From: Clostridiales bacterium DTU024 | Lineage (GTDB): Bacteria; Bacillota; Clostridia; Christensenellales; Aristaeellaceae | Direction of reading: 5' to 3' | Length of the DNA: 32,009 bases | Assembly: GCA_001513425.1 (NCBI GenBank) | Contig: LFTR01000010.1 | Location: 7,677-39,685 of the forward strand | Part shown: positions 15,553-24,358 of the stretch, in pieces | Position numbering within the stretch: the first letter of the stretch is position 1 | How the letters are laid out: each line of letters opens with the position of its first letter | The notes under the pieces: model-generated | What the model was told of the DNA's origin: nothing | What the model saw: the letters and a program-made list of their open reading frames with translations, nothing else | The model's database searches: none | Position numbers and translations under genes: made by a program

Positions 15553-16535
15553 AAAGCTATGAATCAGTGGGACGCAACGTTGAAGAAGCGATCAATGCGG
15601 GTCTTGCTCATTTGGGAGCCAGCATCAGCGATGTGGACATCACCATTTTGAGTGAGGGCAGCAAAGGCCTGTTCGGTTTGTTTGGTAGCCGAGAGGCAAA
15701 AGTCAGGCTGTCTCTCAAGCAAGAAGACAACATCCGGGACCAAACGCGCGCGCTGTTTGCGGACGCGATGGGAACCCAACGCGATGAACCCGAAATCGCT
15801 CACGAAGTTTCGCCTGTCGCGGTGGTGCGGCAGACAAAGCCGCGCGATCGCGTTTTGAGCGAAGCGCCCAAAAAGGCTGCTCAGCCCAAAAACGAAAAGG
15901 TCAGCCGGCCTTTGCAGGAAGCGACCGCGAATAGCAGGCAAGAACCCAAACCGCTGCCGCCTGCCGAACCGGTGGAAGCTGCGGTTCAACAGGATCCTGG
16001 CACACCGGAAGGCCAGGCGCAGGCATTCCTGCAGGAAATTACCCGCTTGATGGGTGTGGAAGTGAGCGTCCATGCCAAACAGGACGAGGAGGGCAACGTA
16101 CGCGTCAATATACAAGGTGACGTGCTGGGCATTCTCATCGGTCGCCGCGGTGAAACGCTGGATGCTTTGCAGTATTTGACAGGGCTGCAGGTCAACAAAG
16201 GCAAGGAAGGCTACACGCGCGTAACGCTGGATTCTGAAGGGTATCGCGCCAAACGTGAGGAGGCCCTCATCCGTCTGGCAAACCGCATGGCGAACCGCGC
16301 CAAAAAGACCGGGCGCCGGGTATCGCTGGAACCCATGAACCCCTACGAACGCCGCATTTTGCATAGCGCCCTGCAGAACACCGATGGCGTTGCAACGCAC
16401 TCTGAAGGCGAAGAACCCAACCGGCATGTGGTCATCACTCTCAACAAGGATTACAAACCCGTGCGCAGCACGGTTCAGCAGCTGCCCCCAAGCGTGGGCG
16501 GCGGAGCCATTGATGAATCCGATCCGGATGTATAA
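15549..16535 (+). CDS. jag: RNA-binding protein Jag/KhpB (SpoIIIJ-associated)
   Basis: Jag (KhpB/EloR) is an RNA-binding protein linked to cell elongation and division control in Gram-positive bacteria. The 328-residue protein has a Jag-N domain (about 1-56, with SEGSKGLFGLFG). A low-complexity Pro/Glu/Lys linker of about 95 residues follows, then a KH domain with the GxxG loop as GRRG (residues 198-201) and an R3H domain with ERRILHSAL (267-275). The ATG overlaps the yidC stop (ATGA). The mnmE and mnmG genes that commonly follow jag are missing; a fresh promoter and DUF177 gene follow instead. Confidence 0.96.
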   Translation: MKSYESVGRNVEEAINAGLAHLGASISDVDITILSEGSKGLFGLFGSREAKVRLSLKQEDNIRDQTRALFADAMGTQRDEPEIAHEVSPVAVVRQTKPRDRVLSEAPKKAAQPKNEKVSRPLQEATANSRQEPKPLPPAEPVEAAVQQDPGTPEGQAQAFLQEITRLMGVEVSVHAKQDEEGNVRVNIQGDVLGILIGRRGETLDALQYLTGLQVNKGKEGYTRVTLDSEGYRAKREEALIRLANRMANRAKKTGRRVSLEPMNPYERRILHSALQNTDGVATHSEGEEPNRHVVITLNKDYKPVRSTVQQLPPSVGGGAIDESDPDV

Positions 16536-16542
16536 AAATGGT

Positions 16543-16571
16543 TTGACAAGGCAAGCGAAACTCAGTATAAT
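16543..16571 (+). promoter_or_regulatory. Consensus promoter of the DUF177-rpmF unit
   Basis: A perfect TTGACA (16543-16548), 17-bp spacer and perfect TATAAT (16566-16571) follow the jag stop codon. They lie 29 nt before the DUF177 start. This is the best match to the sigma-A consensus in the window. Confidence 0.9.
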
Positions 16572-16600
16572 GTTTTTCGTTCATGTTGGGAGGGTTGCCT

Positions 16601-17134
16601 ATGTTACTTGACGTTTCAAGTGCTTTGCGCGATCCGGGCACGGAGTACCCTTTCACCCATCACGAATTCATCCCTCCTCAGCAAGTGTTGGGAGATACCC
16701 TCACGTTTGACGATCCGGTCGTCATTGAGGGAACTGCCATGATGATGGGGGACACGCTTCTCTTACGCGGCAGCGTTGCGTTTGTTGTCCACGCCCACTG
16801 CGCCAATTGTCTCAAAGAAGTTGTGAGGAGTTATCGTCTCCCTCTGAGCGAAACCGCGGTGCATGAAAACAGGCGCGCGCCCAAAGCGGAAGAGGAAGAA
16901 GAGGATGAAGATCAGCTGCGTTTTAGTGGGTACAAGGTAGAACTCAACCACTTAACACTGACTCTCGCCATTCTCGAAATGCCCATGCGCTTTCTGTGCA
17001 AAAAAGGATGCGAAGGCTTTAGCGGAGAATCACGGGAACACAATGAACAAGCGAATGCCAGCCGGGAAGAGCTCGATCGTGAGAATCCTTTTGCGGCATT
17101 GCAGCAGTTGCTGAAAAAGGATCAGGAGGTGTAA
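16601..17134 (+). CDS. DUF177 (YceD-like) protein
   Basis: This 177-residue protein belongs to the DUF177/YceD family, which almost always precedes rpmF and has been linked to 23S rRNA or ribosome assembly. It shows the central segment [20 protein letters not shown] with its C-x2-C pair. An acidic loop (EEEEEDEDQ near residue 100) follows, and then a C-terminal [12 protein letters not shown] with two more cysteines. I chose ATG 16601, which follows GGGAGGG by about 7 nt, over an in-frame ATG at 16583. The gene ends 2 nt before rpmF. Molecular function unproven. Confidence 0.9.
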   Translation: MLLDVSSALRDPGTEYPFTHHEFIPPQQVLGDTLTFDDPVVIEGTAMMMGDTLLLRGSVAFVVHAHCANCLKEVVRSYRLPLSETAVHENRRAPKAEEEEEDEDQLRFSGYKVELNHLTLTLAILEMPMRFLCKKGCEGFSGESREHNEQANASREELDRENPFAALQQLLKKDQEV

Positions 17135-17136
17135 CC

Positions 17137-17328
17137 ATGGCAGTCCCAAAGGGAAAGGTATCAAAGTCGAGAGGCCGCAAGCGCCGCACACACTGGAAAC
17201 TCAGCCTTCCGACACTCGTTTCTTGCCCGCAGTGCCACCAAATGAAGTTGGCGCATCGCGTATGCAAGAATTGCGGCATGTATGCCGGTCGTCAGGTCAT
17301 TACCATTGACGAAGCGAAAAAAGCCTGA
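17137..17328 (+). CDS. rpmF: Ribosomal protein L32 (zinc-ribbon form)
   Basis: This 63-residue large-subunit protein has the typical L32 start [21 protein letters not shown]. Its zinc ribbon uses C-P-Q-C (residues 29-32) and C-K-N-C (about 44-47), so this is the zinc-binding form. AGGAGG lies about 9 nt before the ATG. It is co-transcribed with DUF177, and no clear terminator separates it from the valine T-box leader, so some read-through into valS is possible. Confidence 0.98.
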   Translation: MAVPKGKVSKSRGRKRRTHWKLSLPTLVSCPQCHQMKLAHRVCKNCGMYAGRQVITIDEAKKA

Positions 17329-17344
17329 TTTTCAGACGGATATT

Positions 17345-17566
17345 TGTCCAGGTCCCTGTGACCGGGAGGAGTAAGTGACGGATCCCTCAGAGAAGTATCT
17401 ATCAGGTGCGAGGATACGGGAGCAAATCACTGAAAGTCGCCCGTGAGGGTTGGCGGAAACGCCCGTATCATGCTCGTTACAGCATTTGAGGCGGCATTTT
17501 GCCGTGAAGCAAGGTGGTACCACGGATTGCTCCGTCCTTCATAAGGACGGGGCAATCATTTTTTTT
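17345..17566 (+). promoter_or_regulatory. T-box leader (tRNA-Val specific) upstream of valS
   Basis: This tRNA-sensing leader controls valS by transcription attenuation. The conserved T-box sequence is at 17511-17525 (AAGGTGGTACCACGG); its UGGN part pairs with the uncharged tRNA 3' end. Stem I includes the AGGAGTAAG segment (17366-17374) and the AGGTGCGAGG distal-loop region (17404-17413). By comparison with the usual pattern CTGAA-N-codon before the base of stem I, the specifier codon is GTC at 17436-17438 (valine, read by anticodon GAC), which fits the downstream gene. The 5' boundary is approximate, and I see no convincing promoter just upstream. Confidence 0.92.
17526..17566 (+). terminator. 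T-box regulated intrinsic terminator
   Basis: ATTGCTCCGTCCTT (17526-17539) pairs with AGGACGGGGCAAT (17544-17556), followed by a run of eight T (17559-17566). The 5' arm adjoins the T-box sequence, so the competing antiterminator can form when uncharged tRNA-Val is bound. Confidence 0.92.
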
Positions 17567-17578
17567 CAAGGAGGCATT

Positions 17579-20221
17579 ATGACGGACATCAGTATGGAAA
17601 AAACATACAGCCCGCAGGGGACTGAGCAGGGGACCTACGCAAAATGGGAACAATCGGGTGCGTTTACGCCCAGGATTGACGACAGCAAAAAGCCGTTTAC
17701 GATCGTTATGCCTCCGCCCAACATAACAGGACAACTGCACATGGGCCACGCGATGGACTGCGTCTTGCAGGATTCTCTTACGCGCTATCACCGTATGAAA
17801 GGCGAACCCACGCTGTGGCTGCCCGGCACCGACCATGCGTCCATTGCTACCGAGGTCAAAATTGTGGAGAAGATGGCGCAAGAGGGTCTGACTAAAGAGA
17901 TGATCGGCCGTGAGAAGTTCCTGGAAAGAGCGTGGGAATGGAAAAGCGAATACGGCGGCCAAATTACAACGCAGCTGCGTCGCCTGGGCGCAAGCTGCGA
18001 TTGGTCGCGCGAACGCTTTACGATGGACGAAGGCTGTTCCCAAGCGGTGCGCGAAGTGTTCGTACGTTTGTATGAGCAGGGGCTCATCTACAGGGGTGAC
18101 CGCATTATTAATTGGTGCCCGGACTGCCTTACAGCCTTATCTGATGCTGAAGTGGAGTATGAGGAAGTACCCAGCCAGTTGTGGTATGTTCGCTACCCTG
18201 CAAAGGATGGGAACGGCGGCATCGTGGTGGCGACCACGCGCCCGGAAACCATGCTTGGTGACACGGGCGTTGCCGTCAACCCGGAGGATGTGAGGTACGC
18301 CGAATTCGTTGGAAAAACCGTTCTGCTGCCGCTGGTAGGCCGCGAAATTCCCGTTGTGGCGGACGCCTATGTTGACAAGGGTTTTGGTACCGGTGCCGTC
18401 AAAATGACCCCGGCGCATGATCCCAATGACTTTGAAGTCGCCGCACGGCACAATTTGCCCATTCTGCGCGTCATCAATGATGACGGTACCATGAGCGAGA
18501 ATGCGGGCGAAAAGTACGCCGGCATGACACGGGAATCCTGCCGAAAACAGATCGTTGAGGAATTGACACAGGGCGGCTATCTCATCAAAGTTGAAGACTA
18601 CACACACAACGTGGGCACGTGTTATCGCTGCCGCACGGTGGTGGAACCGCTCATCAGCCGCCAGTGGTTTGTCAGTATGTCACCATTGGCACAGCCTGCC
18701 ATCAAAGTTGTGCGCGAAGGGGAAACGCGCTTCTTGCCCGAACGGTTCGAGAAAGTCTATTTTAACTGGATGGAGAATATTCGCGACTGGTGCATCAGCC
18801 GGCAACTCTGGTGGGGGCAACGCATCCCGGCGTGGTATTGCGGCACTTGCGGCGAAACCATAGTCTCGCGTGACGACCCGACGATCTGCCCGCATTGCGC
18901 AAGCGCGGATCTCAGGCAGGATGAGGATGTCCTTGACACGTGGTTTTCATCAGCTTTATGGCCTTTCAGTACGCTTGGCTGGCCGGACGAAACAAGCGAT
19001 TACAAGTATTTCTATCCCAATAGTACTTTGGTAACAGGGTATGACATCATCTTCTTTTGGGTGGCGCGTATGATTTTCAGCGGCATCGCCTACACGGGAA
19101 AACCGCCGTTTGATACAGTGCTCATCCACGGCCTGGTGCGTGACGCGCAGGGACGCAAAATGTCCAAATCCTTGGGCAATGGCATTGACCCGCTCGAAAT
19201 CATTGACGAGTATGGCGCGGACGCGCTGCGGTTCTCACTGTGCATGGGCATCAGTCCGGGCAACGACACACGATTCTCGAAAGAAAAAATCGAAGCGGCC
19301 CGCAATTTTGCCAATAAAGTGTGGAACGCGGCGCGCTTCGTTCTCATGAACCTTGACGGTCAAGAAGAACTTGACGGGAAGACTCTGGAAAGCGCTGATA
19401 AATGGATACTGACACAAACCGAGAAAGCCATAAGTGATGTGTCGGAGTATTTGGAACGGTGTGACCATGGCTTGGCTGCACAGCGCATCTACGAGTTCGC
19501 TTGGAATGATTTCTGTGACTGGTACATTGAATTGGCCAAGTCAGATCTGTTTGGGGATGATTTGGAGCGCCAGGCCGCTGTACGCGCCGTGCTGCAGTAT
19601 GTTCTTAGTGCCTTGGTGCGGCTGCTTCATCCTTTCATGCCATTTTTGACTGAGACCGTCTACAGCCTGTTGCCCCGGCATGAAGATAATTCTTGCATGC
19701 TCGCCCCATGGCCCGAATACCGCGCGGATCTCATGTTTGAAGCGGAAGCTGAAAAGATGGCGGGCGTTATGGACGTTATCCGTGCCGTGCGCAATCTGCG
19801 GGCGGAATTGAAAGTTCAGGCGGGCCGCAAGGCGCGCTTGCTGCTGCGCCCCCAGAGTGGCTGGCACGAAACATTGCTGCGTGCCGAACCCTACTTCCTG
19901 CGGCTTGCCGGTGTATCGCATCTGCAAATGCTGTCCAATGACGAAAGCTTTACCGACAAAGTGGTCAGCGCCGTTTTGCCAAACAGTGAAGTACTCATTC
20001 CGCTTGGCGATTTGGTAGATATGGAGAAGGAGATCGCTCGCTTGAAGAAGGAAGAGGAAAACCTCGCAAATGAAATCGCGCGGGGCGAAAGCAGGCTCAC
20101 CAACGAGGGTTTCCTGTCCAAGGCACCTGATCAACTGGTGCAAACCGAACGGGACAGACTGGAAAAGAACAAAACCATGCTCGAAACGCTGCGCCACCGC
20201 ATCACGGGTTTGACCGTATGA
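17579..20221 (+). CDS. valS: Valyl-tRNA synthetase
   Basis: ValS charges tRNA-Val with valine. It is a class I synthetase with an editing domain against threonine. The 880-residue product has the HIGH motif as HMGH (residues 54-57) after PPPNITGQL and the KMSKS motif at 527-531. The editing (CP1) domain lies between, with ATTRPETMLGDTG and the GTGAVKMTPAHDPND segment. A C-terminal coiled-coil arm (about 810-880) ends the protein. The ATG at 17579 follows AAGGAGG closely; reading frame extending into the T-box leader is not coding. Expression is governed by the T-box. The stop overlaps the rsmH ATG by 4 nt. Confidence 0.98.
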   Translation: MTDISMEKTYSPQGTEQGTYAKWEQSGAFTPRIDDSKKPFTIVMPPPNITGQLHMGHAMDCVLQDSLTRYHRMKGEPTLWLPGTDHASIATEVKIVEKMAQEGLTKEMIGREKFLERAWEWKSEYGGQITTQLRRLGASCDWSRERFTMDEGCSQAVREVFVRLYEQGLIYRGDRIINWCPDCLTALSDAEVEYEEVPSQLWYVRYPAKDGNGGIVVATTRPETMLGDTGVAVNPEDVRYAEFVGKTVLLPLVGREIPVVADAYVDKGFGTGAVKMTPAHDPNDFEVAARHNLPILRVINDDGTMSENAGEKYAGMTRESCRKQIVEELTQGGYLIKVEDYTHNVGTCYRCRTVVEPLISRQWFVSMSPLAQPAIKVVREGETRFLPERFEKVYFNWMENIRDWCISRQLWWGQRIPAWYCGTCGETIVSRDDPTICPHCASADLRQDEDVLDTWFSSALWPFSTLGWPDETSDYKYFYPNSTLVTGYDIIFFWVARMIFSGIAYTGKPPFDTVLIHGLVRDAQGRKMSKSLGNGIDPLEIIDEYGADALRFSLCMGISPGNDTRFSKEKIEAARNFANKVWNAARFVLMNLDGQEELDGKTLESADKWILTQTEKAISDVSEYLERCDHGLAAQRIYEFAWNDFCDWYIELAKSDLFGDDLERQAAVRAVLQYVLSALVRLLHPFMPFLTETVYSLLPRHEDNSCMLAPWPEYRADLMFEAEAEKMAGVMDVIRAVRNLRAELKVQAGRKARLLLRPQSGWHETLLRAEPYFLRLAGVSHLQMLSNDESFTDKVVSAVLPNSEVLIPLGDLVDMEKEIARLKKEEENLANEIARGESRLTNEGFLSKAPDQLVQTERDRLEKNKTMLETLRHRITGLTV

Positions 20222-21162
20222 CCACGCAGCCGCCCGGGTTCCATCATATTCCGGTGATGGTTGAAGAAGTCTTCCTTTGGCTGCGAATAGAGCCCCAAAG
20301 AGTGTACGCCGATGGCACGTTGGGCGGGGGAGGGCACAGCGAAGCCATTTTGGGGCTGATGAAAGGCAGCGGCATACTCTACGGTATCGACCGCGACCCC
20401 GATGCCATTGCGGCGACCGGAGAGCGTCTTAAGGATCACAAGAACTTTCGCGCCATTCATGGCAATTTTCATGATGTTAAGGACTTGTTGCCTTCAGGCA
20501 CCAAACTCAGCGGAGGATTACTTGATTTGGGCGTATCTTCCCATCAGCTGGATACTAAGGAGCGAGGTTTCAGCTATCATGAGGATGCGCCGCTTGATAT
20601 GCGAATGGATACCTCCCAAGGCGAGACTGCTGCAGAGTTATTGAATCGTATCAGCGAAAGGGAATTGACGCAGGCGCTGTATGATTTCAGTGATGAGAAG
20701 TGGGCGGCACGCATTGCAAAAGTGTTGGTAGAGAGAAGGCAGAAGTACCCGCTGCTTACGACGGGAGACTTGGTGGAAGTGGTGGACGCCGCCATCCCCA
20801 AGGCCGTGCGACGAAAAGATACTGCGCACCCGGCAAGGCGCGCCTTCCAGGCGGTGCGCATCCTGGTCAACGCTGAAATCACCCCGCTAAGGCAAGCTTT
20901 GGACGATTGGATGGATCTGATGATTCCCGGTGCGCGCCTTTGCGTTATCACATTTCATTCCATTGAAGACCGGGTGGTCAAACGGGCATTTCAGACAATG
21001 AAAAACCCCTGCATTTGCCCGCCCAAAGCGCCTATTTGCACTTGCGGGAAAACCCCTATCGCGCGCATCCTGGGAGGCGGCGCTATCGCGCCTGCCCAAA
21101 CAGACGTGCTGCAAAATCCCCGTGCGCGCAGTGCCAAGCTTCGCGTGGCGGAGAGATTGTGA
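20218..21162 (+). CDS. rsmH: 16S rRNA (cytosine(1402)-N4)-methyltransferase
   Basis: RsmH (MraW) methylates N4 of C1402 in 16S rRNA using S-adenosylmethionine. The 314-residue protein starts with HIPVMVEEV and has the SAM-binding GTLGGGGHSEAIL motif near residues 39-51. GIDRDPDAI follows, then LDLGVSSHQLD and the C-terminal ITFHSIEDRVVKRAF. It overlaps valS by 4 nt and lies 6 nt before rsmI, whose product methylates the same nucleotide on the ribose. In most Firmicutes rsmH is in the division/cell-wall cluster after mraZ and before ftsL; none of those genes is here. Confidence 0.97.
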   Translation: MTTQPPGFHHIPVMVEEVFLWLRIEPQRVYADGTLGGGGHSEAILGLMKGSGILYGIDRDPDAIAATGERLKDHKNFRAIHGNFHDVKDLLPSGTKLSGGLLDLGVSSHQLDTKERGFSYHEDAPLDMRMDTSQGETAAELLNRISERELTQALYDFSDEKWAARIAKVLVERRQKYPLLTTGDLVEVVDAAIPKAVRRKDTAHPARRAFQAVRILVNAEITPLRQALDDWMDLMIPGARLCVITFHSIEDRVVKRAFQTMKNPCICPPKAPICTCGKTPIARILGGGAIAPAQTDVLQNPRARSAKLRVAERL

Positions 21163-21168
21163 GGCAGT

Positions 21169-22014
21169 ATGCTTTATGTCGTTGCGACCCCCATCGGTAA
21201 TCTGAAGGATATATCATTGCGCGCTATTGAAGTGTTGCGCAAGGTGCCCCTGATAGCGGCGGAGGATACGCGCGTGACGCGCAAGCTGCTCAATCATTTG
21301 GGCATCAGCACGCGCTGCGTCAGCTATCATGAGCACAATGAGCGCGAAAAGAGTGTGCAGATAGTGGATAGAATGACGGCGGACAATATTGACGCAGCGC
21401 TTGTAACGGATGCCGGAACGCCGGGTGTTTCCGATCCCGGCGCTTTTCTGGTTCGCGAGGCGGCACAAAGGGGCGTTATCGTGATCCCCATACCGGGAGC
21501 CAACGCCGTCGCTGCGATATTGTCCATTTCGGGATTTGCTAACCAAGAATCTACATTCTTTGGTTTTCTCCCGCGCGCAAAAAAAGCGCGGGAAGAAAAA
21601 CTGCGGAGTATGGCCGGGAAGGCTCAGACCGCAGTGCTGTATGAGTCTCCTCACCGCGTCATCGCGTTGATGGAAAGCATCACAGGGGTGTTCCCGCACG
21701 CGCAGGCGGTCGTTTCATGCGACTTGACAAAGCTGCACGAAAAGACGTTGCGGGGAAGTGCTGAAGACATCCTTGTGAACCTGCGCGACAATGAAAAGAC
21801 CGAGAAGGGCGAATATTGTGTCGCACTTGATGTGTCTCCCTTCGTGCCGGCACCGGAAGATTCCAAAGTGGATGTCGGCCTGGAAGCGAGATTGCTCGAT
21901 CAAATAGTGAAGGGCGCCTCCATGCGATCGGCGATGGAAACGATCATTCTCGGCGGCGAAAAGAAGAACGCCGTTTACGCTGCTTCCATTAGCCTAAAAA
22001 GGTTGCTGAAATAA
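21169..22014 (+). CDS. rsmI: 16S rRNA (cytidine(1402)-2'-O)-methyltransferase
   Basis: RsmI adds the 2'-O-methyl group to C1402 of 16S rRNA, complementing RsmH. The 281-residue product shows the tetrapyrrole-methylase-like fold motifs: ATPIGNLKDIS near the start, AEDTRVTRKLLNHLGI near 31-46, TDAGTPGVSDPG near 81-92, PIPGANAVAA and TFFGFLPR, then YESPHR. It is 6 nt downstream of rsmH in the valS-rsmH-rsmI operon, which physically couples the two enzymes acting on the same base. Confidence 0.96.
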   Translation: MLYVVATPIGNLKDISLRAIEVLRKVPLIAAEDTRVTRKLLNHLGISTRCVSYHEHNEREKSVQIVDRMTADNIDAALVTDAGTPGVSDPGAFLVREAAQRGVIVIPIPGANAVAAILSISGFANQESTFFGFLPRAKKAREEKLRSMAGKAQTAVLYESPHRVIALMESITGVFPHAQAVVSCDLTKLHEKTLRGSAEDILVNLRDNEKTEKGEYCVALDVSPFVPAPEDSKVDVGLEARLLDQIVKGASMRSAMETIILGGEKKNAVYAASISLKRLLK

Positions 22015-22044
22015 CGGCGGATATAGTAAATTTGTCCAAATCAC

Positions 22045-22078
22045 TTGACGCAAGCTTGCTTTTAGATTACGCTACAAT
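22045..22078 (+). promoter_or_regulatory. Candidate promoter of the carboxyltransferase cluster
   Basis: A good -35 TTGACG (22045-22050) is visible, but the -10 is uncertain. TACGCT (22068-22073) has the ideal 17-bp spacing with a poor sequence, while TACAAT (22073-22078) has a good sequence with a 22-bp spacing. A promoter somewhere in this 120-bp gap is likely, since the gap follows the rsmI stop. Confidence 0.35.
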
Positions 22079-22134
22079 AGCGAGTTATTTTGGATGATCT
22101 AATGTCAATATCAATGTAATTAGGGGGAATCTTG

Positions 22135-23583
22135 ATGACACAAAACGAGCAGCTGCAGGCCGTTCTTGACCGCAAAGACGCGCTGCTGCAAGGTGACGCT
22201 GAAAAGACGAAAACACAGCACACACGAGGCAGCAAGACTGCGCGCGAGCGCGTTTCCGAACTGGTGGATGCGGGTTCATTCGTCGAAACGGAAGCGCTCA
22301 AAAGAGACACCGGCGTTGTCACAGGTTACGGCCTTGTCGATGAGAGGCCTGTTTATATCATTGCGCAGGATATTACCTTAAAAGGCGCGGCCATGAATGC
22401 CGCTCAGGCGGACAAAATGCTGAATCTTCTTAGCCGAGCAAAAAAGACCGGCGCCCCGGTGGTCATCTTTGCCGACGCTGAAGGCTTCAGCGTGCAGGAG
22501 GACGCACGCACCCTTACGGCTTACGCGGCGGTGTTTTCCTGTATGAGCAGATTATCGGGAGTCACCCCCCTCATCACCGTGACAGCCGGCCCGTGCTTTG
22601 GCGTCGCCGCAAATTTCGCGCTGCTGTCAGATGTGGCGATCGCAGTGGAGAAAACAACGCTGCTCATGCCCGTCTCGCCGCTTGTGATGAACGCCACTGC
22701 AGGCACGACCCTCCAGCCGGAAGAGTTGGGCGGCGCGAGTGTATTGGCGCATCAGGGCGCAGTAGCGCTTGTAGCCAAGGATGACGCGCAGTCGACGCGG
22801 CTTGTCAAAAGCGTTCTGGCATATCTGCCATCTTCCAATAGAGAATCGGCGCCCATGCATAATGGCGATGATCTCAACCGCTTGGTGGCTCCTGACGCCG
22901 GCGACGGCCTGGCACTGGCTCAAGATGTGGCGGATCAAAATGCGACTTTGGAATTATATACTGATTTTGGCATGGGTTTGCGCACATTCCTTGCACGGGT
23001 GGGCGGTCAGCCGTGCGGCATCATTGCCGGCGAACCCAACAGGGACGCGGGCAGGCTTGACGCGCCTTCGTGTCAAAAAGCGGCGCGACTGGTGCGCCTT
23101 TGCGACTGTTACGGCTTGCCTGTAGTCAGTCTGGTCAATTCCGCGGGTTTGACCGTCCCGCAATTTTCTGATCAGGCGGCGCTAATGCGTTCCGCGGCTC
23201 AGCTCAACTACGCCTATGCCGAAGCAACTACGGCCAAAATAACCGTATTTGTCGGCAATGCTATTGGTGCGGCGTACGTAGCCATGGGCGGAAGAGGCGC
23301 GGCGGATATTGCCTTTGCCTGGCCCTCCGCCATGATCGCCCCGCTGACGCGCGAGGCAGCAGTACAAACATTCGCGGCGGATAGACTGAAGGACGAGGAC
23401 CGCGCCTCATTGGAAGAGAAATACGCGCTTAGTGCAGACGGTTTGGCCATTGCTTCCCTTGGGCTTGCGGACGATGTCATCGATCCCATAGAAACCCGCA
23501 AACACATCATTGCGGCGATGGAACTTTTATGTTCCAAGCAGGATGAAGCACCCGCCCGCGAACACGGCAACATGCCGCTGTGA
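22135..23583 (+). CDS. Divergent MmdA-like acyl-CoA carboxyltransferase subunit
   Basis: This 482-residue protein belongs to the crotonase-fold carboxyltransferase family (MmdA, propionyl-CoA carboxylase beta, transcarboxylase 12S), which moves carboxyl between biotin and an acyl-CoA. N-terminal TARERVSELVDAGSFVE and VTGYGLVDERPVYIIAQD match the family, as do LNYAYAEATTAKITV and AFAWPSAMIA in the C-terminal half. The glycine-rich active-site segments are altered: DSGGARIQEG-type becomes DAEGFSVQED, GPCAGGAVY-type becomes GPCFGVAAN, and the later YGG motif becomes QAALMRS. I chose ATG 22135 after AGGGGGA. It is the first gene of a four-gene cluster with OadG-like, biotin carrier and 5S/OadA-type genes. 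The acyl-CoA substrate is unknown, and reduced or altered activity is possible. Confidence 0.85.
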   Translation: MTQNEQLQAVLDRKDALLQGDAEKTKTQHTRGSKTARERVSELVDAGSFVETEALKRDTGVVTGYGLVDERPVYIIAQDITLKGAAMNAAQADKMLNLLSRAKKTGAPVVIFADAEGFSVQEDARTLTAYAAVFSCMSRLSGVTPLITVTAGPCFGVAANFALLSDVAIAVEKTTLLMPVSPLVMNATAGTTLQPEELGGASVLAHQGAVALVAKDDAQSTRLVKSVLAYLPSSNRESAPMHNGDDLNRLVAPDAGDGLALAQDVADQNATLELYTDFGMGLRTFLARVGGQPCGIIAGEPNRDAGRLDAPSCQKAARLVRLCDCYGLPVVSLVNSAGLTVPQFSDQAALMRSAAQLNYAYAEATTAKITVFVGNAIGAAYVAMGGRGAADIAFAWPSAMIAPLTREAAVQTFAADRLKDEDRASLEEKYALSADGLAIASLGLADDVIDPIETRKHIIAAMELLCSKQDEAPAREHGNMPL

Positions 23584-23599
23584 CGAAAGGCAGGCAAAA

Positions 23600-23911
23600 A
23601 TGACTGACAACATAAACACAGTTGTGGAAACGGCAGGCGGAGAATTCTCCAGCGTAATCGTATGGCTTATCTTTGTTGCCGTTGTGTTTTTTCTGGTGAG
23701 GCATCTTCAGCAGAAGAAAAAGAAGGCGGCTCAGGAGGTCTCCCGAGTGGAAACCCCGCATGCCGCGCCTGAAGCTTCCCCGGCGGTCCGGACGGATGGT
23801 CCACTTGTGGCTGCCATTACGGCGGCGATAAGCGCCGTGATGATGGAGGAAGGCAAATCCACCGGCTTTGTCGTCCGCCGTATCCGTCGCGCCGGCCCTC
23901 GGCTGCGCTGA
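23600..23911 (+). CDS. OadG-like membrane anchor (decarboxylase gamma subunit)
   Basis: This 103-residue membrane protein resembles the gamma subunit of sodium-pumping decarboxylases, which anchors and assembles the complex. It has one transmembrane segment (about residues 17-34, VIVWLIFVAVVFFLV). A Lys-rich stretch and an Ala/Pro linker follow, and then the family C-terminal motif LVAAITAAISAVMMEEG with a basic tail ending VVRRIRRAGPRLR. The start at ATG 23600 is 16 nt after the carboxyltransferase stop and has AGGCAGG upstream. In family members the tail binds the carboxyltransferase. No beta (Na+-channel) subunit gene accompanies it here. Confidence 0.85.
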   Translation: MTDNINTVVETAGGEFSSVIVWLIFVAVVFFLVRHLQQKKKKAAQEVSRVETPHAAPEASPAVRTDGPLVAAITAAISAVMMEEGKSTGFVVRRIRRAGPRLR

Positions 23912-23950
23912 AACCTGATTCTTGATACATTTTTGGAAGGAGAAATCCCC

Positions 23951-24343
23951 ATGCGGAAATTTAACGTAGTAGTCAATGGTGCCTCCTATGACGTGGAGGT
24001 AGAAGAAGTGGGCGCAGGCGCGCCCCAATCATTTGCACCCCCGGCGCCCCAGACAGCGGCACCCGCCGCACCCGCAGCACCTGCGGCCGTTCCCGTGCCC
24101 GCAGCGACGCCCGAGGCGGCTGCCCTCAGCGGTGAGAAAATCGTTGCGCCTATGCCGGGCACCATCATGAAAGTAAACGTCTCGGTGGGCGATCACGTCA
24201 AATACGGCGCAGTCCTCCTCATTTTGGAGGCAATGAAGATGGAAAACGAAATCGTCGCCACCAAGGAAGGGACGGTCGCTCAAGTACTCGCGATTACCGG
24301 CGCTTCCGTCAACTCCGGTGAACCGTTGGTTGTTATTCAGTAA
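23951..24343 (+). CDS. Biotin carboxyl carrier protein
   Basis: This 130-residue biotin carrier shuttles the carboxyl group between the two carboxyltransferase subunits. An N-terminal segment (1-20, MRKFNVVVNGASYDVEVEEV) of the type found in decarboxylase biotin subunits is followed by an Ala/Pro-rich flexible linker (about 21-60). The biotinyl domain has the invariant EAMKMEN motif, with the biotinylated Lys at residue 96. The ATG at 23951 follows AAGGAG by about 9 nt; an in-frame TTG upstream was rejected. A biotin protein ligase is not in the window. Equivalent to transcarboxylase 1.3S or MmdC-type subunits. Confidence 0.95.
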   Translation: MRKFNVVVNGASYDVEVEEVGAGAPQSFAPPAPQTAAPAAPAAPAAVPVPAATPEAAALSGEKIVAPMPGTIMKVNVSVGDHVKYGAVLLILEAMKMENEIVATKEGTVAQVLAITGASVNSGEPLVVIQ

Positions 24344-24358
24344 CAAAGGAGACGCAAA

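Noticed and set aside
15564..16427. 287-codon minus-strand frame opposite jag
   Set aside because: No domain or ribosome-binding support; jag has clear Jag-N, KH and R3H domains.
17450..17578. N-terminal extension of valS into the leader
   Set aside because: These codons lie in the T-box antiterminator and terminator; ATG 17579 has a proper ribosome-binding site and the family start.
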